Shown here: in pieces, positions 9,810-17,794 of the stretch
How the letters are laid out: each line of letters begins with the position of its first letter
How positions within the stretch are numbered: the stretch's first letter is position 1
NCBI RefSeq assembly: GCF_900129215.1
Contig: NZ_FQUQ01000002.1
Span: 310,001-374,000 of the forward strand
Length of the DNA stretch: 64,000 bases
DNA from: Pedobacter caeni
GTDB taxonomy: Bacteria; Bacteroidota; Bacteroidia; Sphingobacteriales; Sphingobacteriaceae
Reading direction: 5' to 3'
Notes under the pieces: model-generated
The model's input: the letters and a program-made list of their open reading frames with translations, nothing else
What the model was told of the DNA's origin: nothing
Databases searched by the model: none
Position numbers and translations under genes: made by a program

Positions 9810-10892
9810 ATGAATAGTAAGATAAGAATATGCCTTTTACTTTTAACAGCAACAACTGCTGCATTGTGCTCCGACGTTTATGCTCAGGATAAACCAGTAA
9901 AACAACTCCTGGTTGGGGCTTATTATTTTGATGGATGGACAGGGAAAACCAATCACATTACCAAATCATTAAGAGAGAATTTTAAGGAACGGGAGCCGGT
10001 CTGGGGATGGGTGACGAGCAAGCCGGAAATTATTCAGAAGCAGGTCAATGCCGCTGTAAATGCGAACATTGATTTTTTTAGCTTTTGCTGGTATGATTCT
10101 GATTCTTCGAAAAAGAACCTGGAGGAACCAAGAAATAATGCCCTCCGTTTATTTATAAACACCAGGGATAAAAAAGGATTGAAATTCAATCTGCTGGTGG
10201 CAAATCACTATGGATACCTGATCAGACCTGCCGATTGGGACCGGGTGACGAAAACCTGGATTGAGTTGTTTGAAAATAAGGCTTACCTGAAACTCAATGA
10301 AAAGCCATTGCTCACTTTCCTCAGTTTAAGGATGTTGCTTAGCACTTTCGGCTCAACAGCGAAGATTAAAACCGCATTGGATAAACTGAGAGCAGATGCA
10401 AAAGCCAAGGGCCTGGAAGGGGTCACTATTGCGGTCTGTATTGGTCCCAAGCAGGCTGATGCCGATCAGGCAAAGGAATGTGGCTTTGACCTGCTAACCG
10501 GGTACAATTACCATGACCAAACCCTAATTGCCGGCCAGTCTGTCAGCAAGATCTCGGCTTTAAGTCCAAGGGAACAATCTGTCTGGACCAGCTTTTTAAA
10601 ATTAGGGATGCCATATATGCCGGTGGCCACACTCAATTGGGATCCACGCCCCTGGGATGACACTAAAAAAGTAAAAAAGGCTTCCCCACATTTTGACGGC
10701 TATTCTCCGGCTTCAGTTTATGAATCTATAAAAGGTTTGAAAAAATGGACACTTGAAAATCATCCTTCTGGCTCTGCGAGTAATGTAGCGATGATTTATG
10801 CCTGGAATGAATATGGGGAAGGGGCATGGCTCACGCCATCTGCAAAGTACCAGGATAAATTTTTGCGTGCAGTTAAGGAGGCATTGAAATAA
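9810..10892 (+). CDS. secreted glycoside hydrolase family 99-like (WbsX-like) protein
   Basis: A 360-residue protein with a signal peptide (about 1-25, ending SDVYAQ) and a GH99/WbsX-type barrel: LVGAYYFDGW near the start, INFDFFSFCWY-like strand (residues 85-97), NLLVANHYGYL, LNWDPRPW and the C-terminal AWNEYGEGAWLTP. Family members are endo-alpha-mannosidase-like enzymes or are found in O-antigen clusters with undefined roles. Export to the periplasm and position in an exopolysaccharide locus suggest it trims or modifies the polymer. The catalytic role is inferred. It is preceded by a 106-base A-rich leader. Confidence 0.82.
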   Translation: MNSKIRICLLLLTATTAALCSDVYAQDKPVKQLLVGAYYFDGWTGKTNHITKSLRENFKEREPVWGWVTSKPEIIQKQVNAAVNANIDFFSFCWYDSDSSKKNLEEPRNNALRLFINTRDKKGLKFNLLVANHYGYLIRPADWDRVTKTWIELFENKAYLKLNEKPLLTFLSLRMLLSTFGSTAKIKTALDKLRADAKAKGLEGVTIAVCIGPKQADADQAKECGFDLLTGYNYHDQTLIAGQSVSKISALSPREQSVWTSFLKLGMPYMPVATLNWDPRPWDDTKKVKKASPHFDGYSPASVYESIKGLKKWTLENHPSGSASNVAMIYAWNEYGEGAWLTPSAKYQDKFLRAVKEALK

Positions 10893-10908
10893 AAAAATAT
10901 GGATGCTT

Positions 10909-10955
10909 ATGATCGCTTCATTACCATTGAAAAACAATTATATTCCAATGAAAAT
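10909..10955 (+). repeat. start leader repeat, copy 2 (upstream of acyltransferase gene)
   Basis: Second copy of the 47-base leader seen at 8561-8607, identical except at two positions. Here the frame upstream of the ATG stays open because the TAA of copy 1 reads TTA, which creates an apparent N-terminal extension that I do not accept. The two copies are direct repeats flanking the GT4 and GH99-like genes. A looser copy, sharing the ACAATTATAT and CAATGAAAAT blocks, precedes the glycosyltransferase at 12467. Confidence 0.9.
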
Positions 10956-11643
10956 ACTATTCGAAACCATTATTAAGAAAAGAAATCCCTCCTTTAAATT
11001 TGATGAACACATCAGTAACCGTACCTTATTCAATTTGGTAAGGAATAAAAGTGTTGAACTTTTAAGGGGTATTGTTTTTCTGTTGTTTCATTTGAAAAAA
11101 CCCGGACTCATTTTCATGGGAAGGGCAGTCAGGTGTTTCAATAGCCAGAACATTAGCCTGGGGAAATGGGTGAGAATTGATTATGGCGTATACCTTAGTG
11201 GTCTTGGAAAAGGGAAACTCAGTATCGGGAATTCCTCAGGCATAGGAGCTTATTCTCAATTGATCATCTCTACTTCTTTTAACAACCTCGGGGAGTATAT
11301 TCACATTGGAAATCATGTCGGTATTGGTCAGTTCGCCAGTATCGGTGGTTCGGGAGGTGTTTCCATAGGAAACAATACCATCATTGGTCAGTATTTCAGC
11401 TGCCATCCGGAAAATCATAATTACAGCGATCCAAACAAACTGATTAAAAACCAGGGGACCACACGCGCTAAAATCAGCATCGGGGAGAATTGCTGGATCG
11501 GGGCTAAGGTGACCATTCTTGCCGGGGTGAGCATTGGTGATAATTCTATTATAGCGGCAGGTGCGGTGGTGAACAAGAGCATGCCCGCTAATTCTATCAT
11601 TGCGGGTGTTCCTGCCCGTGTTATTAAAGGTATATATGACTAG
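10948..11643 (+). CDS. hexapeptide-repeat acyltransferase (O-acetyltransferase)
   Basis: A 231-residue left-handed beta-helix protein. Hexapeptide-type repeats run from about residue 60 to the end (for example ISIGENCWIGAKVTILAGVS, IGDNSIIAAGAVV), and the end SIIAGVPARVIKGI is typical of sugar O-acetyltransferases such as the WcaF/NodL/CysE-like group. It probably transfers an acetyl group from acetyl-CoA to a sugar of the repeat unit. I choose ATG 10948 (MKILFETIIKKRN) because it matches the start in the duplicated leader. The end overlaps the next gene by 8 bases. Confidence 0.87.
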   Translation: MKILFETIIKKRNPSFKFDEHISNRTLFNLVRNKSVELLRGIVFLLFHLKKPGLIFMGRAVRCFNSQNISLGKWVRIDYGVYLSGLGKGKLSIGNSSGIGAYSQLIISTSFNNLGEYIHIGNHVGIGQFASIGGSGGVSIGNNTIIGQYFSCHPENHNYSDPNKLIKNQGTTRAKISIGENCWIGAKVTILAGVSIGDNSIIAAGAVVNKSMPANSIIAGVPARVIKGIYD

Positions 11644-12334
11644 AAAGATCTTTTTAAGCGTTTTAACCAGTCTTATTTTATTGACTTCCATGGGGTCTGT
11701 AGCTGGTAAAGGGATAGATTCTATTCCCTCAAGAGTATTGATCCTGGGAAATAGCATCACCTTCCATGGGGCCAAACCATCAGTAGGCTGGACAGGAAAC
11801 TGGGGAATGGCAGCGAGTACTGCAGAAAAAGATTATGTCCATATTCTTCAGGCGAAAATGAAGGCGGTTCGGCCCAATGTAAAACTGAAATCCGGCAATA
11901 TAGCTGCTGGTTTTGAAAGGCAATTCTGGAAATATAACCCTGATGATTTTAAAGATTACAAGGCCTTTGATCCTGATCTGATCATCTTGGTTATCGGAGA
12001 GAATGTAGATGATGCCATGGCAGTAAAGCAAGGGTTGGGAACTTACCTTGGGCAATTTGTAAAGGAGCTATCTGGCAGGAGCAATGTAAAAGTCTGTCTG
12101 GTGGGGAGCTTCTGGCCGAATAAAAATATTGACAACATCATGAAAGCGACGGCTGGCCAGAACAACTGGTCGTATGTGGACTTGCAGGGGCTCTACAAAG
12201 AGAGAGATAAGAATACGGCCCTCAACCAGTATCAGAATAAAGGAGTCGGCATGCATCCTTCTGATCAGGGAATGGAAAGTATAGCAGAAAGAATCTGGAA
12301 TAGTGTGCAAGACTGGTTTGTTGATCAGCCATGA
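11636..12334 (+). CDS. secreted SGNH/GDSL hydrolase
   Basis: A 232-residue exported protein. From ATG 11636 it begins MTRKIFLSVLTSLILLTSMG, a good signal peptide. The mature part shows the SGNH pattern: block I VLILGNSITFHG with the nucleophile Ser, block III-like VIGENVDD, and the catalytic Asp/His in GMHPSDQGM near the end. Such enzymes are esterases, often de-acetylating carbohydrates. Next to the acyltransferase it may remove or balance acetyl groups on the polymer, which is inference. A TTG further upstream would extend the protein but would place non-signal residues before the hydrophobic core. Confidence 0.84.
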   Translation: MTRKIFLSVLTSLILLTSMGSVAGKGIDSIPSRVLILGNSITFHGAKPSVGWTGNWGMAASTAEKDYVHILQAKMKAVRPNVKLKSGNIAAGFERQFWKYNPDDFKDYKAFDPDLIILVIGENVDDAMAVKQGLGTYLGQFVKELSGRSNVKVCLVGSFWPNKNIDNIMKATAGQNNWSYVDLQGLYKERDKNTALNQYQNKGVGMHPSDQGMESIAERIWNSVQDWFVDQP

Positions 12335-12340
12335 AATCTT

Positions 12341-12355
12341 CCGGTTTTAAACCGG
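12341..12355 (+). other. short hairpin after the SGNH gene, possible weak terminator
   Basis: A 7-base perfect inverted repeat (CCGGTTT / AAACCGG) with a one-base centre lies 6 bases after the stop codon. It is followed by a broken T-rich stretch, not a clean T-run. It may only attenuate transcription, since the next glycosyltransferase gene starts 112 bases downstream in the same direction. Confidence 0.3.
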
Positions 12356-12466
12356 GTTTACCTTTTCGGCACCTTTCAATTAAGCTTTGAACTCTTGAAA
12401 ACTTTTTAAAATCGATAAAAAGCACAAGTAAAGCAATAAAAAACAAGAAAAAACAATTATATAACA

Positions 12467-13573
12467 ATGAAAATAGCAATTATCGGAACGCGGGGAATTC
12501 CAAATCATTATGGTGGATTTGAGCAATGTGCAGAATATTTAGCCCTGGGTTTGGTGAAGAGGGGACATGAGGTGCTCGTTTATAATTCGCATAACCATCC
12601 TTATCAGAAAAGCGAGTGGAATGGTGTGGACTTGCGTCATTGTTATGATCCGGAGCATAAGCTGGGGACAGCCGGACAATTCATCTATGATTTAAACTGT
12701 ATTCTTGATGTAAGAAAACGCAAATGTGATGTCATTCTTCAATTGGGATATACCAGTGGATCTGTCTGGGGCTGGCTATTGCCAAAAAAAGTGGTGGTCA
12801 CCACAAATATGGACGGACTAGAGTGGAAAAGGACGAAATACTCAGGTAAAGTGAGAAAGTTCCTGCAATGGGCCGAAAAATTAGGGGTAAAATATAGCGA
12901 TCACCTGATTTCGGATTCTATTGGCATCCAGGATTACCTCAAACAAAAATATAACGCCGACTCTACTTTTATTGCTTACGGGGCAACCTTGTTTGAACAG
13001 CCCGTTGAAAGTATCCTTAAAAGCTATCAGGTATCTTCCTATCAATATGATATGCTCATCGCCAGACTGGAACCTGAGAACAGCATTGAGCTCATTTTAG
13101 ATGGTGTGGCAACAGCAAACCTCAACCGCCCGTTTTTGGTGATTGGTAAGCATGAGACAACCTATGGGAATTATTTAAAAGAAAAGTATGCCGGGAATGG
13201 ACAGATCCGCTTTGTTGGTGGAGTTTATAACATCGATATCCTGAATAGTTTACGCCATTATTCTAACATCTATTTCCATGGGCATACTGTGGGTGGAACA
13301 AACCCTTCACTTTTAGAAGCAATGGCCTCCAACACCTTAATTTGTGCAAATGACAATCCTTTTAACAAGTATATTCTGGGTACCGATGCAATTTATTTTA
13401 GCGATGCAGATGGCGTAGCTGAGCAACTGCTTCAGGTGAGGTATGAGGAAGATAAATATCAGGCTATGATACAGGCAAATAAAGATAAAATTACCAATAT
13501 CTATGATTGGGAGTTGATCGTAGATCAATACGAAAAACACCTTTCAGAAGTGAAAGGTGTTTTAAACAGGTGA
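12467..13573 (+). CDS. glycosyltransferase with DUF1972 N-terminal domain, GT4-like
   Basis: A 368-residue transferase starting MKIAIIGTRGIPNHYGGFEQ, the hallmark of the DUF1972 domain found in rhamnosyltransferase-like enzymes. The C-terminal half has the GT-B site with GGTNPSLLEAMASNT and the glutamate of the E(x7)E pattern. The nearby rfb (dTDP-rhamnose) genes make a rhamnosyl donor plausible, but this is inference. It is the last gene of the rightward train. Its 3' end codes a strong hairpin that probably ends transcription, and the wzi-like gene converges 16 bases away. Confidence 0.87.
   Translation: MKIAIIGTRGIPNHYGGFEQCAEYLALGLVKRGHEVLVYNSHNHPYQKSEWNGVDLRHCYDPEHKLGTAGQFIYDLNCILDVRKRKCDVILQLGYTSGSVWGWLLPKKVVVTTNMDGLEWKRTKYSGKVRKFLQWAEKLGVKYSDHLISDSIGIQDYLKQKYNADSTFIAYGATLFEQPVESILKSYQVSSYQYDMLIARLEPENSIELILDGVATANLNRPFLVIGKHETTYGNYLKEKYAGNGQIRFVGGVYNIDILNSLRHYSNIYFHGHTVGGTNPSLLEAMASNTLICANDNPFNKYILGTDAIYFSDADGVAEQLLQVRYEEDKYQAMIQANKDKITNIYDWELIVDQYEKHLSEVKGVLNR
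13534..13563. terminator. hairpin inside the 3' end of the glycosyltransferase gene
   Basis: A perfect 12-base inverted repeat (AAAACACCTTTC / GAAAGGTGTTTT, loop of 6) overlaps the last codons of the rightward gene. An A-run on one side and a T-run on the other make it a plausible bidirectional terminator between converging genes whose spacer is only 16 bases. Confidence 0.7.
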
Positions 13574-13589
13574 TATTTGGTTAGTGGTT

Positions 13590-15125
13590 TTATTGAAATT
13601 GCTTTTTTAGCCTGAGCATTAAGCCCAGGGAATTGTTCAGGAGCTGGCCCTGATCAAGTGCGGTTGCAAAACCTGCACTATAGCCATTTTTAAGCTTTTT
13701 AGAGCCTTCTAAATAGAAGGAGAATTGCTCAACAGGTTTGAAGATATTCGTTGTTTGAGGATTTCTGATTTTACCTGTTGAGTTTCCATAAATGCTGGTT
13801 CCGAAAGTTCCGTAATTCCAGGAATAGCTGATTTTTGTCATGAAGTCCCAGTTCAGGACAGTGCCACTAAGACCGGTATGGACCGCGATTACCCGGTTGT
13901 TGATAAAGTAATCTGCTTTTTTGATCGCTTGTCCGCTTCTGGCATCATGTCTGGCGGTGATCAATGGATTTCCTAAGCCCATGTTCTTATAAGACCATCC
14001 ATTCACGTAATAGAAGTTATTGTAATAGTCTTCATCCCCCGATTTGGTAAACGTAGACCAGGGATATCCGGCCTGATCTTTAGAATAAAAGAGTTCAAAT
14101 AAAACCTTCTTCCAGGCAAAGCCCGTTGTCTTGTCGTTATATTTTCTGTTTTCAACACTGATCCCATTCAGGCCGTCGTTGATGTTCCCAAGTTTGGATA
14201 AAGCACCTACATCATAGAAATTCTGACGATAGATCATGACCTTTACCGCATCGAAATCATATTCCGCACCGAGGTCTATTGAGCCCAGCTGATTGCCGAT
14301 CTTAGAAGTAGGAACTCCTTTGGTGCCATATGCTTTTCCGGTAACGACATAAAAGAACGTTTCCGCAGGAGACAATTTGAAATTATCACCATAAGCAGCT
14401 TGTTCATTGCCCCAGTACACCTGATGATTGAAGCCTCCATAAAGTTTCAGCTTCCAGTCTGCTTTTCCCAGCCTGATGTACAGTGATTTTTGATGGAAAT
14501 ATGTTTTGGGATTTCTATCATTGATATAATAAATGATTTTAGGAGCAGGGGCGATGCTGTCCAGAATGGGTGTCCTGCCCAGCCATCCATGTACAAAATT
14601 TCCCTTTACAGAGAACAGTCCGTCGAAAATGGGTACCCTGTAATACTCAGGAATAGAGAGTTCCAGTTTTGGTACTCCGGGTGCATTACCGGAAACAGCG
14701 AAATTACCGGAACTCAATATCGTATCGCCATTCAGCCCCATGACATCCTTTGTTCTGCCTGCTTTGAACTGAAATACCCCCAGTTTTACCTTTGCGTAAG
14801 CATCAATGAGCTGAAGGTTTGAACCTTTCCCTGCATTGGCCCTTCCTTCGAAGCCAAAGCCCCAGTCGAAGAGTTTGGTGTTGGATTTTTTGTATTCCTT
14901 ATAAGCCCTTCCGATAAAGCCAGCGGATACACCGGAAAGGGGAACGGAGCCAAATTGATTAGACCGCATCCAGAAAGGAACCACATCATTTGTGGTACCG
15001 ATTGCCTGAGCCTCGAGTTCATATTTAACATCAAGCCGCTGTGCATGTGCCTGATTGGAGAACATCAAAAGGAAAGCGATACCGAAGAGCGTGTGTTTGA
15101 TTAATGGAATGCGATTTATCCCCAT
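13590..15125 (-). CDS. Wzi-family capsule/exopolysaccharide assembly outer-membrane protein
   Basis: A 511-residue exported protein with a signal peptide ending near SNQAHAQ (about residue 29) and a long beta-strand-rich body rich in aromatic and glycine residues, ending in aliphatic-aromatic strands. The early block PFWMRSNQFGSVPLSG is characteristic of the Bacteroidota Wzi-like family. Wzi is an outer-membrane barrel that helps attach capsule to the cell surface in enterobacteria; the Bacteroidota members probably have a related role. It is the last gene of a leftward operon ugd-manC-wzi, 12 bases after manC. Confidence 0.85.
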   Translation of the reverse strand: MGINRIPLIKHTLFGIAFLLMFSNQAHAQRLDVKYELEAQAIGTTNDVVPFWMRSNQFGSVPLSGVSAGFIGRAYKEYKKSNTKLFDWGFGFEGRANAGKGSNLQLIDAYAKVKLGVFQFKAGRTKDVMGLNGDTILSSGNFAVSGNAPGVPKLELSIPEYYRVPIFDGLFSVKGNFVHGWLGRTPILDSIAPAPKIIYYINDRNPKTYFHQKSLYIRLGKADWKLKLYGGFNHQVYWGNEQAAYGDNFKLSPAETFFYVVTGKAYGTKGVPTSKIGNQLGSIDLGAEYDFDAVKVMIYRQNFYDVGALSKLGNINDGLNGISVENRKYNDKTTGFAWKKVLFELFYSKDQAGYPWSTFTKSGDEDYYNNFYYVNGWSYKNMGLGNPLITARHDARSGQAIKKADYFINNRVIAVHTGLSGTVLNWDFMTKISYSWNYGTFGTSIYGNSTGKIRNPQTTNIFKPVEQFSFYLEGSKKLKNGYSAGFATALDQGQLLNNSLGLMLRLKKQFQ

Positions 15126-15137
15126 ATTTTAATTTAA

Positions 15138-16217
15138 TTAAGTGAAACTATCTCCGAATTCATCTGCCAGTTGCCTGACCACCTCTTTAATCTCCTGTTC
15201 CTGGTCTTTAGGGTAGATGAGTAATGCATTGCCATCATCTACTACAATAAAGTTGTCCAGTCCTCTGATGACGGCAACCTTGTGTGTATTGATATGGATG
15301 ATGCTGTTCTGTGTATCCTGCACATTGACCTGTTTGGCCGAAATCACATTATTAGCGGCATCTTTGCCTGCAGCTTCGTGTAATGAAGTCCAGGTGCCAA
15401 GATCCGACCAGCCGAAATTTGCAGGAATGGTGTAAATGTTATCCGCCTGTTCCATAATGGCATAGTCTATCGATATGTTCGGAGAGCTGGCATAATTTTC
15501 ATCGATAAAAGCGCGTTCCGCAGGACTGTTGTAATGTTCCTTTCCACTTTCAAACAGATCATGAATTTCAGGAGCGTATTTCTTTAAAGCACTGATGATG
15601 GTCTTTGCTTTCCAGATAAAGATTCCTGCATTCCAGAGGTAATTCCCCGCTGAGAGGTACTCTTGCGCCTTTTGAAGGGTCGGTTTCTCTCTGAATTTTT
15701 CTACTTTATAAATCCCCTCTTCAGTTTCTTTTCCGTACTGAATGTATCCATAGCCTGTGTCTGGTCTGATTGGGCTGATTCCAAGTGTCACCAGGGCTTC
15801 GTGGTTGCGGGTATACTCCAATGCAAAACCAATTCGTTCTACAAAAACATCCTCAAACAAGATGAAATGATCTGAGGGGGCTACAATCAGATTAGCTTCC
15901 GGATTGAGGGCTGCTAGTTTGAAAGATGCATAAGCAATACAGGGAGCAGTGTTGTTTCTGCTGGGCTCGCAAATCAGCTGATCGGCTGAAATCTCCGGTA
16001 GTTGCTCCAGGATAATATCACTATACTGACTATTGGTGACGATAAAAATATGTTCAGCAGGACAGACTTTTAAGAACCGGTTATAGGTGATCTGAAGAAG
16101 TGATTTTCCTGTTCCTAAGATGTCCAGAAACTGTTTGGGAAAATGATTGCGGCTTTTGGGCCAGAAGCGGCTGCCAATGCCACCAGCCATAATCAATACA
16201 TAATTATTTTTATCCAT
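15138..16217 (-). CDS. manC: mannose-1-phosphate guanylyltransferase
   Basis: This enzyme makes GDP-mannose from mannose-1-phosphate and GTP in the cytoplasm. The N-terminus carries the signature MAGGIGSRFWPKSRNHFPKQ, followed by CEPSRNNTAPCIAYAS and ILIVAPSDHFI-type motifs. The length of 359 residues fits the single-domain form without the phosphomannose isomerase half. I start at ATG 16217 (MDKNNYVLIMAGG); a longer start would overlap ugd, whose stop lies 4 bases upstream. It is co-transcribed with ugd and the wzi-like gene, supplying a mannosyl donor for the polymer. Confidence 0.92.
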   Translation of the reverse strand: MDKNNYVLIMAGGIGSRFWPKSRNHFPKQFLDILGTGKSLLQITYNRFLKVCPAEHIFIVTNSQYSDIILEQLPEISADQLICEPSRNNTAPCIAYASFKLAALNPEANLIVAPSDHFILFEDVFVERIGFALEYTRNHEALVTLGISPIRPDTGYGYIQYGKETEEGIYKVEKFREKPTLQKAQEYLSAGNYLWNAGIFIWKAKTIISALKKYAPEIHDLFESGKEHYNSPAERAFIDENYASSPNISIDYAIMEQADNIYTIPANFGWSDLGTWTSLHEAAGKDAANNVISAKQVNVQDTQNSIIHINTHKVAVIRGLDNFIVVDDGNALLIYPKDQEQEIKEVVRQLADEFGDSFT

Positions 16218-16221
16218 GTAG

Positions 16222-17556
16222 TTATTGGTTATCGATAAGAACTTCATTTTCAATAAGAGACCTGCCGATACTGTTATAGTAATAGCCCAGATCAGTCATC
16301 TTTTGAAGATCATATAAGTTCCGGCCATCAAAAATCACTTTACTGTTCAGACATTCTTCCATCTGATCGAAATCCGGATTTCTGAATAGCGACCATTCTG
16401 TGGCGATGAGTAAAGCATCTGCACCTTTTAATGCTTCATATTGATCTATGGCATACGTAACCTGATTTCCCAGGAGCGCTTTTACATTACCCATTCCTTC
16501 GGGATCAAAAACAGTAAGTGTAGCACCCTGTTTGAGCAGGCGGTCTATGATGTATAAAGCAGGTGCTTCGCGGATATCGTCGGTTTCCGGCTTAAAAGCA
16601 AGTCCCCAGAGGGCAAAATGTTTCCCTTGTATATCGTTGTTGTAGTATTTTAATATTTTATCGACGAGTACAGTTTTCTGTTTTTCATTTACAGACATCA
16701 CTGCTTTCAGGATCTGAAAATCATAGGCGTTTTCTGCTGCGGATTTTGATAAGGCCTGCACATCTTTTGGAAAACAACTACCTCCATAACCAATGCCAGG
16801 GAAGAGGAAGCGTTTACCAATGCGCTCGTCGGCACCGATCCCGCGACGTACGGCATCGACATCAGATCCCACCAGTTCACATAGATTGGCGATCTCATTC
16901 ATAAATGTGATTTTGGTGGCGAGGAATGAGTTTGCTGCATATTTGGTGAGCTCTGAAGATTTCTCATCCATAAATAAAATCGGGTTTCCCTGTCTGACAT
17001 AAGGTCCATAGAGTTCTGTCATCAGTTTGATGGCACGCTCGCTTCTGGTGCCCACCACTACGCGGTCGGGTTTCATGAAATCCTCTACCGCAACACCTTC
17101 ACGTAAAAATTCAGGATTGGAAACCACATCGATCTCGACGGTAGTATTTGCTGCAAAAACGGCCTGCACCTTAGCGGCAGTACCTACGGGGACTGTTGAT
17201 TTATTGACAATTACTTTATATTCTGTAACGAGTTTTGAGATGTCTTCTGCTGCTCCCAGAATATAGGAAAGATCGGCATTGCCATCTCCTCCCGGAGGGG
17301 TAGGTAAAGCCATAAAGATGATTTGCGCTTCTCTGACAGCGAGCGCAAGATCAGTTGTAAAAGTCAATCTCTTTTGTGATATATTTCTTAGAAATAAAGT
17401 GTCAAGGCCTGGTTCATAGATGGGAATGATCCCATTTTGCATCTTTTCCACCTTTGCTTTGTCAATGTCTACGCAGATTACATTGTTTCCTGTCTCTGCA
17501 AGACATGTACCGGTTACTAAACCTACATATCCTGTTCCTATTACCGCAATTTTCAT
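16222..17556 (-). CDS. ugd: UDP-glucose 6-dehydrogenase
   Basis: Oxidises UDP-glucose to UDP-glucuronate with two NAD+. The 444-residue protein has the Rossmann start MKIAVIGTGYVGLVTG, the NKSTVPVGT segment, the catalytic cysteine in GIGYGGSCFPKD (about residue 255-266), and the GLAFKPETDDIREAP block. I start at ATG 17556; a longer frame adds a basic non-conserved N-terminus before the Rossmann fold. It is first in the leftward operon with manC and wzi. The 238-base gap to the divergent priming transferase must hold promoters for both directions. Confidence 0.93.
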   Translation of the reverse strand: MKIAVIGTGYVGLVTGTCLAETGNNVICVDIDKAKVEKMQNGIIPIYEPGLDTLFLRNISQKRLTFTTDLALAVREAQIIFMALPTPPGGDGNADLSYILGAAEDISKLVTEYKVIVNKSTVPVGTAAKVQAVFAANTTVEIDVVSNPEFLREGVAVEDFMKPDRVVVGTRSERAIKLMTELYGPYVRQGNPILFMDEKSSELTKYAANSFLATKITFMNEIANLCELVGSDVDAVRRGIGADERIGKRFLFPGIGYGGSCFPKDVQALSKSAAENAYDFQILKAVMSVNEKQKTVLVDKILKYYNNDIQGKHFALWGLAFKPETDDIREAPALYIIDRLLKQGATLTVFDPEGMGNVKALLGNQVTYAIDQYEALKGADALLIATEWSLFRNPDFDQMEECLNSKVIFDGRNLYDLQKMTDLGYYYNSIGRSLIENEVLIDNQ

Positions 17557-17794
17557 AAGTAGTTCCTTTTTTTTTATTGTAAAACTACCTATCATGAGCT
17601 GAAAATGTTGCTGTTTTTCTTAAAATACCTATTTGTGGGGACATTTTGAATCGGTAATCGAGCTAATTTTGGTAAATGTTAAGAGGTTTATTATGATGAC
17701 TTGAAATTTTTAGGTTGTTTTTATAAATGAGTGCTTTTTGTTTGCAATTTATTAACGACTTCTTAACAACTCAACCCTATTTATCCCATTTCAG
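17557..17794. promoter_or_regulatory. divergent intergenic region between ugd and the priming transferase
   Basis: A T-rich spacer between two divergent transcription units. On the plus strand there is a TAATTTTG (17664-17671) that fits the Bacteroidota -7 element TAnnTTTG. I do not find a TTG at the usual 20-base spacing, so the call is tentative. I see no clear -7 element for ugd. Confidence 0.35.
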
